Of a DNA stretch of 64,000 nt, positions 11,527 to 22,289 are shown piece after piece. Within the stretch, counting starts at the first letter, position 1. Each line of letters starts with the position of its first letter. This DNA is from Galerina marginata (taxonomy: Eukaryota > Basidiomycota > Agaricomycetes > Agaricales > Galerinaceae). The position numbers were made by a program, and so were the translations under genes. The notes under the pieces are model-generated. The model saw only the letters and a program-made list of their open reading frames with translations, ran no database searches and was not told the origin of the DNA. The stretch covers positions 2,852,001 through 2,916,000 of the forward strand of contig JAECYW010000001.1 of NCBI GenBank assembly GCA_023014335.1, written 5' to 3'.

Positions 11527-11667
11527 ATGATATCCCATGACACTCTCTATCAGCTTGCGAACGGTCTCGGGATTTTCGCCATGATTACCGTTGTTGGCTA
11601 CCACGTCGTTGCTGTGAACGCTCGATATATTTCCGAGCACAAGGCGAAAAGTGTTTCAATACCTTGA
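11527..11667 (+). CDS. OST4: Oligosaccharyltransferase subunit 4
   Basis: This 46-residue single-exon protein starts MISHDTLYQLANGLGIF and then has one hydrophobic helix containing MITVVGYH. Fungal Ost4 proteins are 35-60 residues, begin MISD or similar, and carry one transmembrane helix with a YH near its end. In that family Ost4 stabilises Stt3 and Ost3/6 within the ER oligosaccharyltransferase, which moves glycan from dolichyl diphosphate to Asn in nascent proteins. A probable intron lies in the leader just upstream. Genes this small are often left unannotated. Confidence 0.85.
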   Translation: MISHDTLYQLANGLGIFAMITVVGYHVVAVNARYISEHKAKSVSIP

Positions 11668-12188
11668 TCTCAGAATCATGTTAATGGTGTTCATTTAATT
11701 ATTTGGTGAGTCCTTTATTAGACCGATGTATGACCGCCTTTTTGGTTAACCGGCTCAAGCAGGACTTGTACTTGCATACTCGCAAACCAATTGTGTATAA
11801 AGAATAAAAGGGCTGCACTAGGATTGCTGGTGACTGTTGGCTTAACCATCCAACCTGTTTTTCAGCCTTTAAGTACCCACCTTGCCCGGCAATGCCGATG
11901 AATAGGCACTCAACCTCGCCATTACCACAACACTATTCCACTTACGCTGTGCAGCCAGGCCGTCGTTATAACTGTCGGATTTCTGAAATCTAAATTTTCT
12001 TTGCACCGTCAGTCGTTGTCTGCACATTTGTTACCCGTCCTTGGACCTTTCCTGCTATTTTCGAAAAATCACGTCGAAAAATCGCGTTCACTATGTGCAT
12101 TGTACGCTGCCATGGCCCGATTTCCGCCATATTCGTTCAACTTGGACCCTCACTTTTCCTCTACATTTCGGCAGCAAAGGGTCTTCGT
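11668..12188. other. Intergenic, nothing recognised
   Basis: It lies between the convergent ends of OST4 and the small Cys-rich protein. Overlapping short frames occur from 12001 on the plus strand but carry no motif. Confidence 0.4.
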
Positions 12189-12437
12189 TCAAGTCCAGCA
12201 ACGAGCACCGTCGCAGTAGCCCCGATTTTCCTCGTAGTAGCCGGTTGGGCAAAAACCAACACAGAAAGGAGCTGTGCCGTCCCAGTAGCAGTCTGGAGGC
12301 GCAGGGCCATCTTCAGAAGCCTGGTGTCCAGCTGGGCTGTTGGTCAACAGATACTTGAGGGAGCTGCCGCCGTCGTTAGCGACGGCTTTGTTGTCCTCGG
12401 AAGGAGCGGCAAACGCTACGGTGGCAGTGATGGCCAA
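12189..12437 (-). CDS. Small Cys-rich secreted protein, start unclear
   Basis: The frame encodes a hydrophobic stretch ending VAFAAP, like a signal peptide and cleavage site. A short linker follows, then a Cys-rich end with DCYWDGTAPFC, GFCPTG and GYCDGARCW. The CxWxGTAPFCxGxCPxG pattern is common in small secreted basidiomycete proteins of unknown role. No in-frame ATG opens the exon. Just upstream a GTGAAATTCTC sits one base out of frame with what looks like an original MKFSLAIT start. Either an upstream exon is missed or the gene has lost its start. The reported start is the edge of the open frame. Confidence 0.45.
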   Translation of the reverse strand: MAITATVAFAAPSEDNKAVANDGGSSLKYLLTNSPAGHQASEDGPAPPDCYWDGTAPFCVGFCPTGYYEENRGYCDGARCWT

Positions 12438-13144
12438 GAGAATTTCACGTTGGGCTGAGACGTGGAATTAGAACTGCAAGACGCATACTGGAGGTCAGTT
12501 GCTCACTTGGTTAATAAGAACGTTTGGAATAATAATAAAGACAGGTAGCATGAACGTTAACGCGGACTGCTCAGAGTTTAAAGCCCTGTGCGTTAGAACT
12601 TCGATTTATATCAATGCTCCAAATTTGCCAACTGGCGACTGTGGCCTACGGTGAAATCGAATTCGGGTGCGCCACAAATACCTAAAGCGTCAGTGTCTGA
12701 TTGGTGATCGATTGGTCATGATCATCCACTGATATCAATGGCTTGCACATACCAGTGTTTTATACTGCTTTATAATACAAACACGAAGTAGGAAATCTCC
12801 GTACAAAAGTTGGTAGTTGCCGTCTTTCTGCTTCTGTCTGCAAAAACTATATTCAACGCGATGAATGAAGATAAAGTCTGATTCCTGGCGTCGTGCGACT
12901 CTCCGAGAAAGCTACGGAATTTACTGTCCTCGAGACAATCGTCTTAGCTTTCTTACAGAAGTAATTTCGCTTCCATGCACGTTTGCCATCAAAAACGTAA
13001 ATCAAGTGGTTTGCTTTGATTGAATATAATTATATTATGCCTTTGTCCGGCAAATTTGAGGCCATCGATAAAGTAACCGTAGACTCGAAGAAACAACCTG
13101 CCGCCCTGCCAGAGCAAGACTAAGGACGGTAGATTTCGAAGTGC
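12438..13144. other. Intergenic, nothing recognised
   Basis: A possible 52 nt intron lies near 12470-12520, upstream of the Cys-rich frame, but I could not join it in phase. No other feature is supported. Confidence 0.4.
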
Positions 13145-13672
13145 TCATTCGTTGATGGGGGTACAACCAAAGGCCATCACTCCTTGCTGCTAGAAAGTCA
13201 ACGGACTGCAAACTTCCTTGTACGATTTGACTTACGAAGTTGTTGCCGGTGCAGCACGCCAGTTGACCAGAACTGGATCAAATGGTTAGACGATCGCATT
13301 GTAGATGCTTCGAAGTAGCTTACCAGCCCGTTCCGACGCCAATTACAGACAGCGGTGTGCAGCTCACTACAGCAGATTTGCGTTTATCATTCATGTTTAA
13401 CCGCTAGTGTTCCAGGATCGACTCACAGCCAACGAACCCACCTCCTAGAGGAGGCGGAAGACCGAGAATCTCACTCAAGGTAGAGGCTGTCTGGGATGAG
13501 GACTGGCAATTCGCCGTGAATCAGAGAAGGAGATATTATCTGTGAGTCATCTCACGAGGCTTACTGGTACTAGGGAGCTGCAGCATAATATGGACCCGGT
13601 GTTGCAAAAGTCGGCGGCGGCAAGGATTGGAAAGGCGATGGCCAAAAATGCTACGGTTCCGATTGCACGCAT
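13145..13672 (-). CDS. Class I hydrophobin
   Basis: Five small exons (13672-13565, 13490-13427, 13366-13324, 13272-13236, 13189-13145) join in phase to 98 residues. A signal peptide (MRAIGTVAFLAIAFPILAAA) precedes eight cysteines in the hydrophobin order C-CC-C-C-CC-C, with gaps of 6, 28, 11, 5 and 13 residues. The key patches are DFCNTG, ILCCSS, LSCTPL, GCSGQLACCTGNN and FGCTPIN. The spacing fits class I. In the known family these proteins self-assemble into amphipathic films on hyphae and spores. The last acceptor can be CTAG or the CAG three bases later, changing one Gln. No open frame longer than 60 codons covers it because every exon is short. Confidence 0.9.
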
Positions 13673-14101
13673 TGCGGATATGCAAAAGACAGGAATTTCC
13701 ATATCCCTTAAAGTGAGATTACTTTATGTCGGGACAGGTAGGTGGGTCTTTAGAGACCCTCCGTCAACTCCGACTTGGCGGGCTATATGAGTCTTTGAGG
13801 ACGCACTGTTACCGTCATGACCGGTGACCTCTCTTGAGACCAACAAGGGAAGTTACTTTAGAACCTGAAGGCAAGAACTCACACGTCAAAATCTCATGGT
13901 TTCGACTTCGCGATCCGTTCTTGTAGAAGGGCAAGGTACGCCGAGAGTTCCATGATACAAATGACAGTGTTTTCTGAAATTGGGTTGATTTTCTCTCGCA
14001 TATTCTGCCGTTAACCGACGCTGTTCCGTACGAGGAATAATCTCTCTATTTGCATAATCTGAAAAATAATTACACATGAACATCATAAATGATAGAAGCT
14101 T
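13673..14101. other. Intergenic, nothing recognised
   Basis: It is probably promoter of the hydrophobin and terminator region of MET16, both on the minus strand. I recognise no motif. Confidence 0.4.
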
Positions 14102-15040
14102 TCATGCTGATGCAGACACCAAGTCACCTAGATTTAGTGTTAGCAATGAAACATAAAGTACATTAAAGGGCATACCACTCGTCGTGGAATTTGATTTTGA
14201 TTGAGCTTCGGCTTTCGCCTGGGCCTTCATCTTGAAGTAATCTTCGTGCAGTCCGCACTCTGTCTTTTCCTTCCCAGCCCACCGCCCAGCTCTCTCATCC
14301 TCTCCTTCGGCAACCTTACGAGTACTGTGCCAGTCGCCGACACTACGGTATCCCTGGTCGAGGAGCTTGTTTCGCGGTACATCGTTTTCCTTGATGTACC
14401 ACTCCACAAACGAGAAGTTCCACGAAAAAAGGGGGTTGAGTTTCAGAAGGCCAGTGCCATCGACTTCCAAAGGTTGGAGAGACGCGCGTGCCCCCCCTTG
14501 CGAGGCTCGCCGTCCAGTGATGACGGATTGGACATGGAAGTGTTCGTAAGCTCTCCGCGCTGGTTCTACCTGATGTCATCAAGGTCGTCGCTTTTCTCGA
14601 ATATATAAGCCAAATTAACGTACCTTGACCACATAATCATAATCCGCTTCGTTTGTCTCCCAGTACGATTCACCGAATGCCTTTTCGAAATCTTGGACCG
14701 TCTCGCAGCCCTTTGGTTTGAAAACGTGAACTGGGACACCATATCTTTTCTTGACGTCTTCTACTAATTCGTATGTCTCCGGAAAGTGGTATAGCGTGTC
14801 CAGAAAGATCAGAGGCGGTGGTGATGTACTAAGTTTCGAAAGCATATCGATGGCGACGAGGCCAGTAAGACCAAAGGCAGTTGTTTGGTACAAATTCGGT
14901 AAATATTCAATACCCCATTGCAAGATCTCTTGTGGGGTCAAGGAAGAGAGATGGCTATTGATTGTCGACAGATCTTCAGGGGTCAGAGGTTGCTGAAGGG
15001 GTTTCGGGAGATTGAGAATATGGCGTGGTGTAGAAGCCAT
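14102..15040 (-). CDS. MET16: Phosphoadenosine phosphosulfate reductase
   Basis: Exon 1 (15040-14624) contains the nucleotide-binding half with TTAFGLTGLVAIDML and FLDTLYHFPETYEL. Exon 2 (14569-14176) contains the ITGRRASQG loop, a DGTGLLKLNPLFSW stretch and the catalytic KTECGLH, whose Cys attacks sulfate. These motifs define PAPS reductase, the cytosolic enzyme that reduces PAPS to sulfite with thioredoxin in methionine and cysteine synthesis. A 48 nt segment (14175-14128) has GTATGC, a CTAAC branch and TAG, so it is probably a third intron. As it is in phase it could also be read through. With it removed the product has 278 residues, close to the family's usual length. Confidence 0.9.
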
Positions 15041-15543
15041 TGAAGTAGAGTGGAAATTATTGATTATGGAGACTCTTCAAGAGAGAGATTTTCAGATGAT
15101 GACGAAGACGATATGTAAGAAGGGACATGGTTTCGATTTTGGTTTTCTGCAAAGAGTGTCGATGGTGTCAATCTTAGAAATCGTGATTTGCGGCCACGTG
15201 TTTATCAATAGTACGTAGAGAGTAACATCAACCAGGGTCACAGGGTCCATGACTCCAGGATTAATATTCAACCTTGACTCTTGCCTGCATCCACTGGCGA
15301 CGTACCTCTCACTTTCTGGTCAACCACCGCATACTTCCCGGGTAATTTGGGACGCCGAGTATTTTCATTGTCAAACTTTAAAGCACACCAGGGATTGCCA
15401 GGAGATCAAGGCATATGAATTAATCTGTGAGCCACCCTATACTTGATACTAATTAAAAAGATATTCATTTGTGTGGCAACCCATCGAATGGTATATTTTG
15501 AAGCCTACCGTATCTCTAGAATTCAAAGAATAAGCCGTCTAAG
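15041..15543. promoter_or_regulatory. Divergent intergenic, MET16 and F-box
   Basis: Both neighbours are transcribed away from this 500 bp, so it must hold two promoters. It contains a GGCCACGTG motif near 15191, an E-box-like core of the kind bound by Cbf1-type factors at sulfur genes in yeast. A role here is inference. Confidence 0.35.
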
Positions 15544-17178
15544 ATGGGCTTCTTCCGGCGGTGCCCGGGTTATCGACGCGACGATGTGTCCCACACCAAT
15601 CCACTCTCCACCCCTTCAAGGAACCTCTGCGATATTTGTGTGGAGGTCGTTGATATAGACGCACAGATAGACCGCATAAAAAACATCTTGGCTAATTTGG
15701 AGGAGAAACGGGCTGCCGTCAAGAGTAGAATGCTCAATCAACTCCATGACCCCTTTTCACGCCTTCCTTTTGAAATTGCTTCGCAAATATTCGTCTTTTA
15801 TAATGATGGAACAAGGGGTGCTTCGAACTCTTCTGACCTTGCCCTCAGGAAACATATGGACTGGTCTCCCTCATTATTACTGGCCAGTATCAGCAAAGGC
15901 TGGCGACAGATCGCGTTGGGCACGCCTGAACTTTGGACGACCATCGATGTTCAGATTTACTCGCTATCCAAAATCCCTCTACAAGTAGAAGTCTTAAACC
16001 AGTATTTATCCCGCTCAGGAGCTCGGTTTTTAGACATTCTTCTTTATGCAATACCGACTTTGGCACTTCCAGAGGACAGCAGCATCCAGGTGTCGCATTT
16101 ATTGGAAGCAATACGTCAATGTGCTGTGCGTTGGGAAAAGTTGTCCTTGAACATTCCGCCATGTTGGTATTCGACAATGGTCGGCGATCTTAGCTGCGCA
16201 CCAGGACTGGTAACCCTTCAACTTGACCAGTTTAGCGACGAAGAAGGTGGGGACGACCCGGACGGGTTCCATCTTCCAGAAACACCGTCCCTCACCATTC
16301 TTAACCTTTCTGGACTCCTACTTCGACAAGTCAAAGTCCAACTGGATTATTTAACGACATTTGAGGGAGACGCTATGTCTGTGGACGAGATATTCGAGCT
16401 TTTAAGACGTGCCAAGCGACTGCTTGAGTGCAGTTTCTCTACCCTCCTTGACGACTTCGGCGACTATCCAACTCCAGTCGCGCCGATTGTGCACGCCTCA
16501 CTACGAATATTGCACTTCGGGATGGAGGAGGAATCCACCAATGAGTCTCTGGAAGCCTTTTTCGACGGGCTCCAGCTGCCCTCGTTGGACTGTTTTCATG
16601 TAGATTCTTCCGAGTCGAGGAAAATCGTATCGCTTCCTCACCGGGGCATCCAATCACTATTTTCAAGGTCTCAATGCTCCCTCACACAATTCAGTGTCTG
16701 CAGTTACACGTTTAAGGGGCTTGAAATTCTTTCGATTTTAAAAAATTTGCCGACGGTGACTGAACTTTATTTAGAGGGTGGACAAATGATAACGACCTCG
16801 GTTTTGAAACGCCTCGGTGAAAAAACCTCAATTGAGGACGGGACATCCCCATATCGAATCCTTCCGAATCGCAAAAGTTTCTTGTTTAGAGGAAAACGCA
16901 ATTTTACATGGCGATCTCTGTTGGCTATATTTTATCCGCTGGACATAGCCTCTTCAACGTCAACTTCGACTAAGAGGTTTTCTTTCCACCTCTATCTCGA
17001 AGAACACCATCCAGGCTCTCATATTGACCCGGACATTGTCCCACACTTCGTGCGTTTTCGAGATGAAGAGATCTTGGAAATCGAATCTTCAGACCATGGA
17101 GATGATCTGATTAAGACCTCCTTGGAGCATTGGGACTCTTACAAAATTGAACACCGGTACACTCCTCGAAGACAATGA
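15544..17178 (+). CDS. F-box-like protein
   Basis: This is a single exon of 544 residues. A predicted coiled-coil (IDAQIDRIKNILANLEEKR) at about residues 38-65 is followed by an F-box-like segment, DPFSRLPFEIASQIFVFY, near 67-84. A long Leu-rich region with irregular repeats follows, ending in a charged tail. This coiled-coil plus F-box plus LRR-like layout is typical of the large Agaricomycete F-box family, thought to pick substrates for SCF ubiquitin ligases. The target is unknown. The start is the first ATG of the open frame. Confidence 0.8.
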   Translation: MGFFRRCPGYRRDDVSHTNPLSTPSRNLCDICVEVVDIDAQIDRIKNILANLEEKRAAVKSRMLNQLHDPFSRLPFEIASQIFVFYNDGTRGASNSSDLALRKHMDWSPSLLLASISKGWRQIALGTPELWTTIDVQIYSLSKIPLQVEVLNQYLSRSGARFLDILLYAIPTLALPEDSSIQVSHLLEAIRQCAVRWEKLSLNIPPCWYSTMVGDLSCAPGLVTLQLDQFSDEEGGDDPDGFHLPETPSLTILNLSGLLLRQVKVQLDYLTTFEGDAMSVDEIFELLRRAKRLLECSFSTLLDDFGDYPTPVAPIVHASLRILHFGMEEESTNESLEAFFDGLQLPSLDCFHVDSSESRKIVSLPHRGIQSLFSRSQCSLTQFSVCSYTFKGLEILSILKNLPTVTELYLEGGQMITTSVLKRLGEKTSIEDGTSPYRILPNRKSFLFRGKRNFTWRSLLAIFYPLDIASSTSTSTKRFSFHLYLEEHHPGSHIDPDIVPHFVRFRDEEILEIESSDHGDDLIKTSLEHWDSYKIEHRYTPRRQ

Positions 17179-17688
17179 AGACATTCTTTATTTAACTTGA
17201 ATGCGCTACTTAGTAAAACCTTCTGGCCTTTACCATAAGGGTCGTCCTGATTTTTTCGAGAAGAGATACAGACGAAGGCAACACTTACTGTATAATTTTT
17301 TGTTGCGGTTTTGTTTACTCGAGTAGTTCCTATATGTAGTTTAGAGCTGTACCTACTTCATCATAGTCTCCTATACAGACCTATAAACAGATGACAATCG
17401 ATCCCCGACTCTGTCCGAAGGACAAGGAGGGTTCTCTGTCGTGCACAAACGTCCAGCCTCTCCGCCAAAATCTTTTACAAGCGTATGGGAAAATCAGCTG
17501 ACATAATTTAATTTATCCAAATCCGAATGGGTAACTGATTTTCCCAATTCATCCCGTCTCTGGCCTCCCATTCTCATCCGTAAGACTCAAGAGGATGGGA
17601 GGGCGAGACTACTCATTTCGCTTTAATTTCGCTCCACTTTTCCACCTTTTTATCATATCCAGATTTGAACATAGTAATTTCCGCAACA
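17179..17688. other. Intergenic, nothing recognised
   Basis: It holds the 3' region of the F-box gene, then a pyrimidine-rich stretch just before the small gene at 17689 that looks like a fungal 5' leader. Confidence 0.4.
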
Positions 17689-17986
17689 ATGGACTTAGAA
17701 TTAGAGCAACCAGACCGTAAGCTACATGTTGAACCCCCAGATGTTTGTAGAACTGACCTGTTTTCATCTTTTCGCGATCAAGTCTTTCGAAAATCCCTCA
17801 CCGACTAACCAAAATGTTAAAATAGGGCACAAGACCACGATTAGAAACAATGCACAACAAGGCCATGCTGGATCACTGAAGTACAGTGCCGCTTGTATGT
17901 CCATGCCCGATTCTCTTCCTATTCAATTAAGCGGCGTTGTATGTCGGAAGCGACACAAGCTGTCACCATACAGCTTGAAGCTGTAA
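17689..17986 (+). CDS. Possible small two-exon protein
   Basis: Exons 17689-17716 and 17826-17986 give 62 residues. The intron has GTAAGC, a GACTAACC branch site and an AG about 17 bases later, and the join stays open to a stop. The product starts MDLELEQPDRHKT and is basic at the end; I recognise no family. The leader is CT-rich. Support is the splice signals and open frame only. Confidence 0.35.
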
Positions 17987-18620
17987 CATTTAAACAGGCA
18001 CCCCTTCAATGTTTTTTTCTCAAATTGTATGTACCTCCCGTGTCCCAGCTGTAATACTTACGTTTCGTCTCGAGGAATTTAATTTATTGATGAACTGACT
18101 CTTTCAAACCTTCACAAGGGAATTGAAATCGAAAAATTCAAGAGTTACCGCGCTCCTTGGCTATGGTAGTAAACTTGAAGCGTCCTTCCAATTAGTACAG
18201 AGTTAAAAGAGTCGGGGACGGGCGCCGAGGCGCCGCTAGGATCTGTTAACTTCATCAAGCTTTGAACAGCTTTTGTAGAATCCGCGTGATTTCGCCAAGA
18301 TGTCCCGGTAGCCGGAAGCTGTCAAGGTGGGCAGTGGATCATCACTCTTGCTTATAGCTGCTGATTCTTGCTTGTATTTTTGTCTCTCATCCTCGCTCTG
18401 CAGGCTTCTGCAGGCTGGCGAAGCCTATTGGGACCATTCTTTCCGCTTTACAAGCTCCGGACTTACCCCACACTTTTTGCTCAGTCCCCAAATAGGATTG
18501 GCATTAACTGCCCCAGCGTTTCACAACGTCCGAGCCCTTCGCTCTTTGCACAACACAAAACTTTCTTTTTGGTGCCTCTTCTACTATCCACGTATAGGAC
18601 AACCATAGCGACCACAAAGG
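17987..18620. other. Intergenic, nothing recognised
   Basis: No frame or repeat here is convincing. The last 100 bases are probably the leader of the TMEM135-like gene. Confidence 0.4.
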
Positions 18621-20925
18621 ATGAGCACCGACAATAACAAAGGATCGAGGCACTATACGCTTAATTCCGCCCAGAACTTGACTCGCAGGACGGACAGTGT
18701 AACTCCGCCGAGTATACCCCCAACGCCAGACGAGAGGCCCGACTATGAGGGCTTCCAGTTCACTCCGAAGCGCGCTATGGCCTCTTTTGAGAACCTGGTG
18801 GCCATGGCCAACCACCAGGAGCGCTTGAAAGAGGCTCGGAAAATGGTTTGGAGGGACAAGGGCCAGCCAGTGGTCGAACTGGACACCCTAGAGGCTTGTC
18901 TAGCACATGCAATGTCGGGAGGATTCAGTGAGTGTTTTATAGCACCATCTATTCATCTTTTTTGTCTGAATGCGTGTAGGATCTGCAACTCTGGCGTTCA
19001 ACATCCGCGCGTCCATCAATTTGGTGCTGGCTCTCATTCGAATTCACCGTGTACCAAGGTCGACAATTGTTTTTTGAGGGCCCATGACCTCTTAATGACA
19101 CGCTTGCACTTTTCCTGTACAGGGATTACCGTTTGTCCATGATTCGACATGCCGTACTCGGGACAGATACTTGGAGGTTTGCCGCTATGCTCGGTATGTT
19201 GTATGATCCTTTGTAAATGTTAACTCAAATTGAACTAATATATCTTATAGGCACTTTTACTTCCCTCTACAAGTTCCTCATCAACGCGTTGCCTATCCTC
19301 ATCCCCGGCATTAGTCCACGCAACGCGCAGTCATTGAATCAGTCTGCTCTAGAAGACGAAGAAGACGGTATAGATCTAGAAGCTAGAACGACCCTAGAAG
19401 TCCCTTTTGAAAAACGCAAAGGACGACTCTCGCTGTCGAGGCGTGCTCAGCTCTCGCTGATTCGCAAGCCGACACGAAGGTGGCATGCTGCCCTTGCTGG
19501 GGCCATAGCAGGCGGTCTTTCCATTATGTGGGAGAAGAGGGGCAGGAGGATAGGGATAGCCCAGCAGATGTTTGTACGGTAAGTCTATTGGTGTTTTCCT
19601 TGAATTGAGGGCCTATTTTTGAAATGTTTTCAGCGGTTTGCAGGGGTCATATAACGCATTTACGACGAAGAGAAACCTAAGTGTGCCGCATGGTGATATC
19701 ATCGTGTTTTCGGTTGCGTAAGTATTTACTTTTTCGAACTCGTGAATGACATTGAAGTTTTCAACGTATCGTAGGTGCGGGCAAATCTTATACGGTTTCC
19801 TTATGAGACCAGATACTCTTCCTCGATCATACACAAGCTGGTAAACTTTCTTGTTCGCCCAACTTTTCAAAATATTTATGTACTTCTTTTTTCCAGGATT
19901 CAAATGGCATCGAAAGTCCCTCCAGAATGTGTACGAATGAATCATGACCTCGTTCGAACTGGACAGTTCAACATACAGGATCTTGAACAACTCACTCGGT
20001 TGCCTGTAAGTTCCATCTCTCCGTTAGGTCACTTCTAATTCTCAAATCTCCAACATTAGGATATCACGCCTTTCAACAAGACGGAACTCCTATCATTACG
20101 TTCTCACTTTTTAAACCCAACATCCTCTGGGGCCGACGGAATAGCATCCTACTTCCCTCTCTACGCTCCTTGTTCTGCGGTGCACCCTGCCCTTTCTTCC
20201 TGCGCGTCTGTGCCTCTTGATCGCTTTTTCTCTGTGTTCAAGTGGATGTTGCCCATTTATGGTGCACTTCACTTTATTCCTGCCGTTTTATTCAAGCGAA
20301 AAGCATTTGTCCAAGACCCCGGACAGATGCTGTTGAAGGCGACTGTTGGAAGCATGAGGAGCTCTGCGTTCCTAGGTGTCTTTGTAATTATTTACCAAAG
20401 TACGCCATTCTTCCGTCCAAGTAAACACGTTCGCTGACGTTCCATTGAAATATTTAGCAATGTTCTGCTACAAACACAAACTCCACAGGGTCCTCACCCT
20501 TCTTCGCACTGGAGCCGTGCCCGCAGCTCTCCTCACCTCTCCACTAGCCAAGATCCCACAGTGGGTGACAGACCTGCTCATATCCAAGTTTTCGTTCTGG
20601 GCCCTTGGACTTGCATCTGGGCTTTCGCTGTTTGTCGAAGAGAAGAGGCGTCGTGGAGAGCTGGCGATGTATGTCCTTCCGAAGGGCCTGGAGAGCGCGT
20701 GGGTGATGGCGCGAGGCAAGGGCTGGGTGTTCAGGACGGGCAAGTGGGGCGATACGATGTTGGGGGCGATTGGAATGGCGATGGTCATGGTGCGTTGTTT
20801 GTTGCATAGATGCAGTCTCAAAATGAGATACTGATTTAATTTAATAGAGCACATACCAGAATGACCCTCAGCACCTTTCGGGTTTGGTTAGGCGGATTCT
20901 CTATCAGTTCATTGGGCCGAACTGA
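18621..20925 (+). CDS. TMEM135-like multi-pass membrane protein
   Basis: Ten exons (18621-18927, 18980-19058, 19123-19193, 19251-19578, 19634-19717, 19775-19840, 19897-20005, 20060-20399, 20458-20789, 20848-20925) join in phase to 597 residues. The middle carries RRWHAALAGAIAGGLSI, a Tim17-like Gly-rich helix, and a segment with Cys and His (APCSAVHPALSSC) before a run of hydrophobic helices. A Pro/Ser-rich cytosolic N-terminus precedes them. The layout matches fungal relatives of TMEM135/PMP52, peroxisomal or mitochondrial membrane proteins tied to lipid handling. The family call is from pattern memory; every junction is GT-AG and no frame break was needed. Confidence 0.75.
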
Positions 20926-21284
20926 TTGCCTGCGCTGCCTTACTTCCCCAATGTCAACGTCGATGGATTTCAGGCCTAAGCTGCCACGAATGTGGTAGCA
21001 TTCAAGGGGAGAATTGTTGTATGTAGATGTTTAAGAGTGTACTTAAGTATGTTACTTATGTTCAAGTAATCGATACCTCACGATAATTTTTTTTGATAAT
21101 GAACAGAATATTGTTGAAAGTCAAGGACGAAAGATTAGATTAGATCCTCCGATTACATAGTCGAATCCATTTCTGTACAATCATCCTTCTCCTTAACGCT
21201 CAACCAACATCGCTGAAGTTCCCTTCATTATCCACTGAAACAGATTATTATTCTTTGAAACGATATACGACAAGGTAAACATCA

Positions 21285-22289
21285 ATGGGCAAGAAACGAG
21301 CACAATCACCCCCACGATCAGCAGAGCCTGCACCCGCCGCCGCAGAGGGTGAAGCTACGTCGTCATCACAGCAACCCGTCGAGCCGCCAAAGGAGCCCAC
21401 GCCACCTGTGGAAGTGTTCTATTGTGCCAGTCAGCCTTTCTTCTTTTTCTTCTTTAAACCAGGACGAGGTGTAATCACGATGCAGTTTGATTCTGACTGT
21501 CATCTCCACTTCCTTCCCCCTTTATCGTCTCTCATGTCGTCAATGCGCTGCTGAAAGGAAAACTGAAACCATTCTGCATTCACAGTCTGTTCTTTCCCTT
21601 TGGAATACTGTGAATTTGGATCAAGCCTCACACGATGCAAAGAGTGGTTGAAAGAGGAGCGCGAGGACCTGTACGATAAGTACTACTCTGAAGGTATGGC
21701 TTTTTATCCCTCCCTGAATTATGATGATTCTTCGTCTTTTCCCTTCTGCATTATCCATTTTGTTGACCTTGCTTTTATGATATCTGCATAGAGGCTCTAC
21801 AAACCAAGATCGGGACACTGAGTCTGGAAGGTCAGAAAAAGCTCGAAAAGGAAACTGCAAAGAAGGAGGCAAAGGCTGAAGCCAAGGCGGATGCTGCATT
21901 GAAGAAGAAAATGGCGTCTCAGGTAGGTCGCAGCCTCCCTTGCCTTCTCGTCGTCTCCTCTTTCCACAATTACTGAATTTTCCTCGTTTGACTATCTCCA
22001 GGTGACGATCCGACGGATCGAGCGCACGAAGCGCAAACATGTCACGGCCATACACGGCCTCGAGGCGTTCTCCATCGACCTGAAGAAGGCGGCGAAGCAG
22101 CTTGCAGGCAAGTTTGCCACAGGCGCGTCAGTAACGAAGAACGCACAGGGTCTGGATGAGATCGTCGTGCAGGGTGATGTATCAGATGAAATTTTGGAGA
22201 TCCTGGAAAAGGGTGAAGGTGTGTTGAAAGGGGTGCCGATTGCCAATGTAGAGGTCGTGGAGGATAAGAAGAAGAAGGATGGTCAATAA
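21285..22289 (+). CDS. TMA22: Translation machinery protein 22 (DENR)
   Basis: Four exons (21285-21429, 21586-21693, 21792-21922, 22002-22289) give 223 residues. The N-terminal part has FYCAICSFPLEYCEFG, the DENR Cys cluster, followed by a Lys/Glu-rich linker. The C-terminal SUI1/eIF1-like domain reads VTIRRIERTKRKHVTAIHGL, then AAKQLAGKFATGASV and QGDVSDEILEIL. In known relatives, DENR/Tma22 pairs with MCT-1/Tma20 to remove tRNA from post-termination 40S subunits. The KKVTIxRxxRxKRKxxTxxxGL signature makes this a firm call. Confidence 0.92.

Noticed and set aside
12001..12458. Plus-strand frames opposite the Cys-rich protein
   Set aside because: Three overlapping frames without motifs; the minus strand reads a signal peptide and a Cys pattern.
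13542..13790. Plus-strand 82-codon frame over the hydrophobin
   Set aside because: It is antisense to the first hydrophobin exon, which has a signal peptide and the Cys pattern.
14201..14608. 135-codon plus-strand frame
   Set aside because: It is antisense to MET16 exon 2, which carries KTECGLH.
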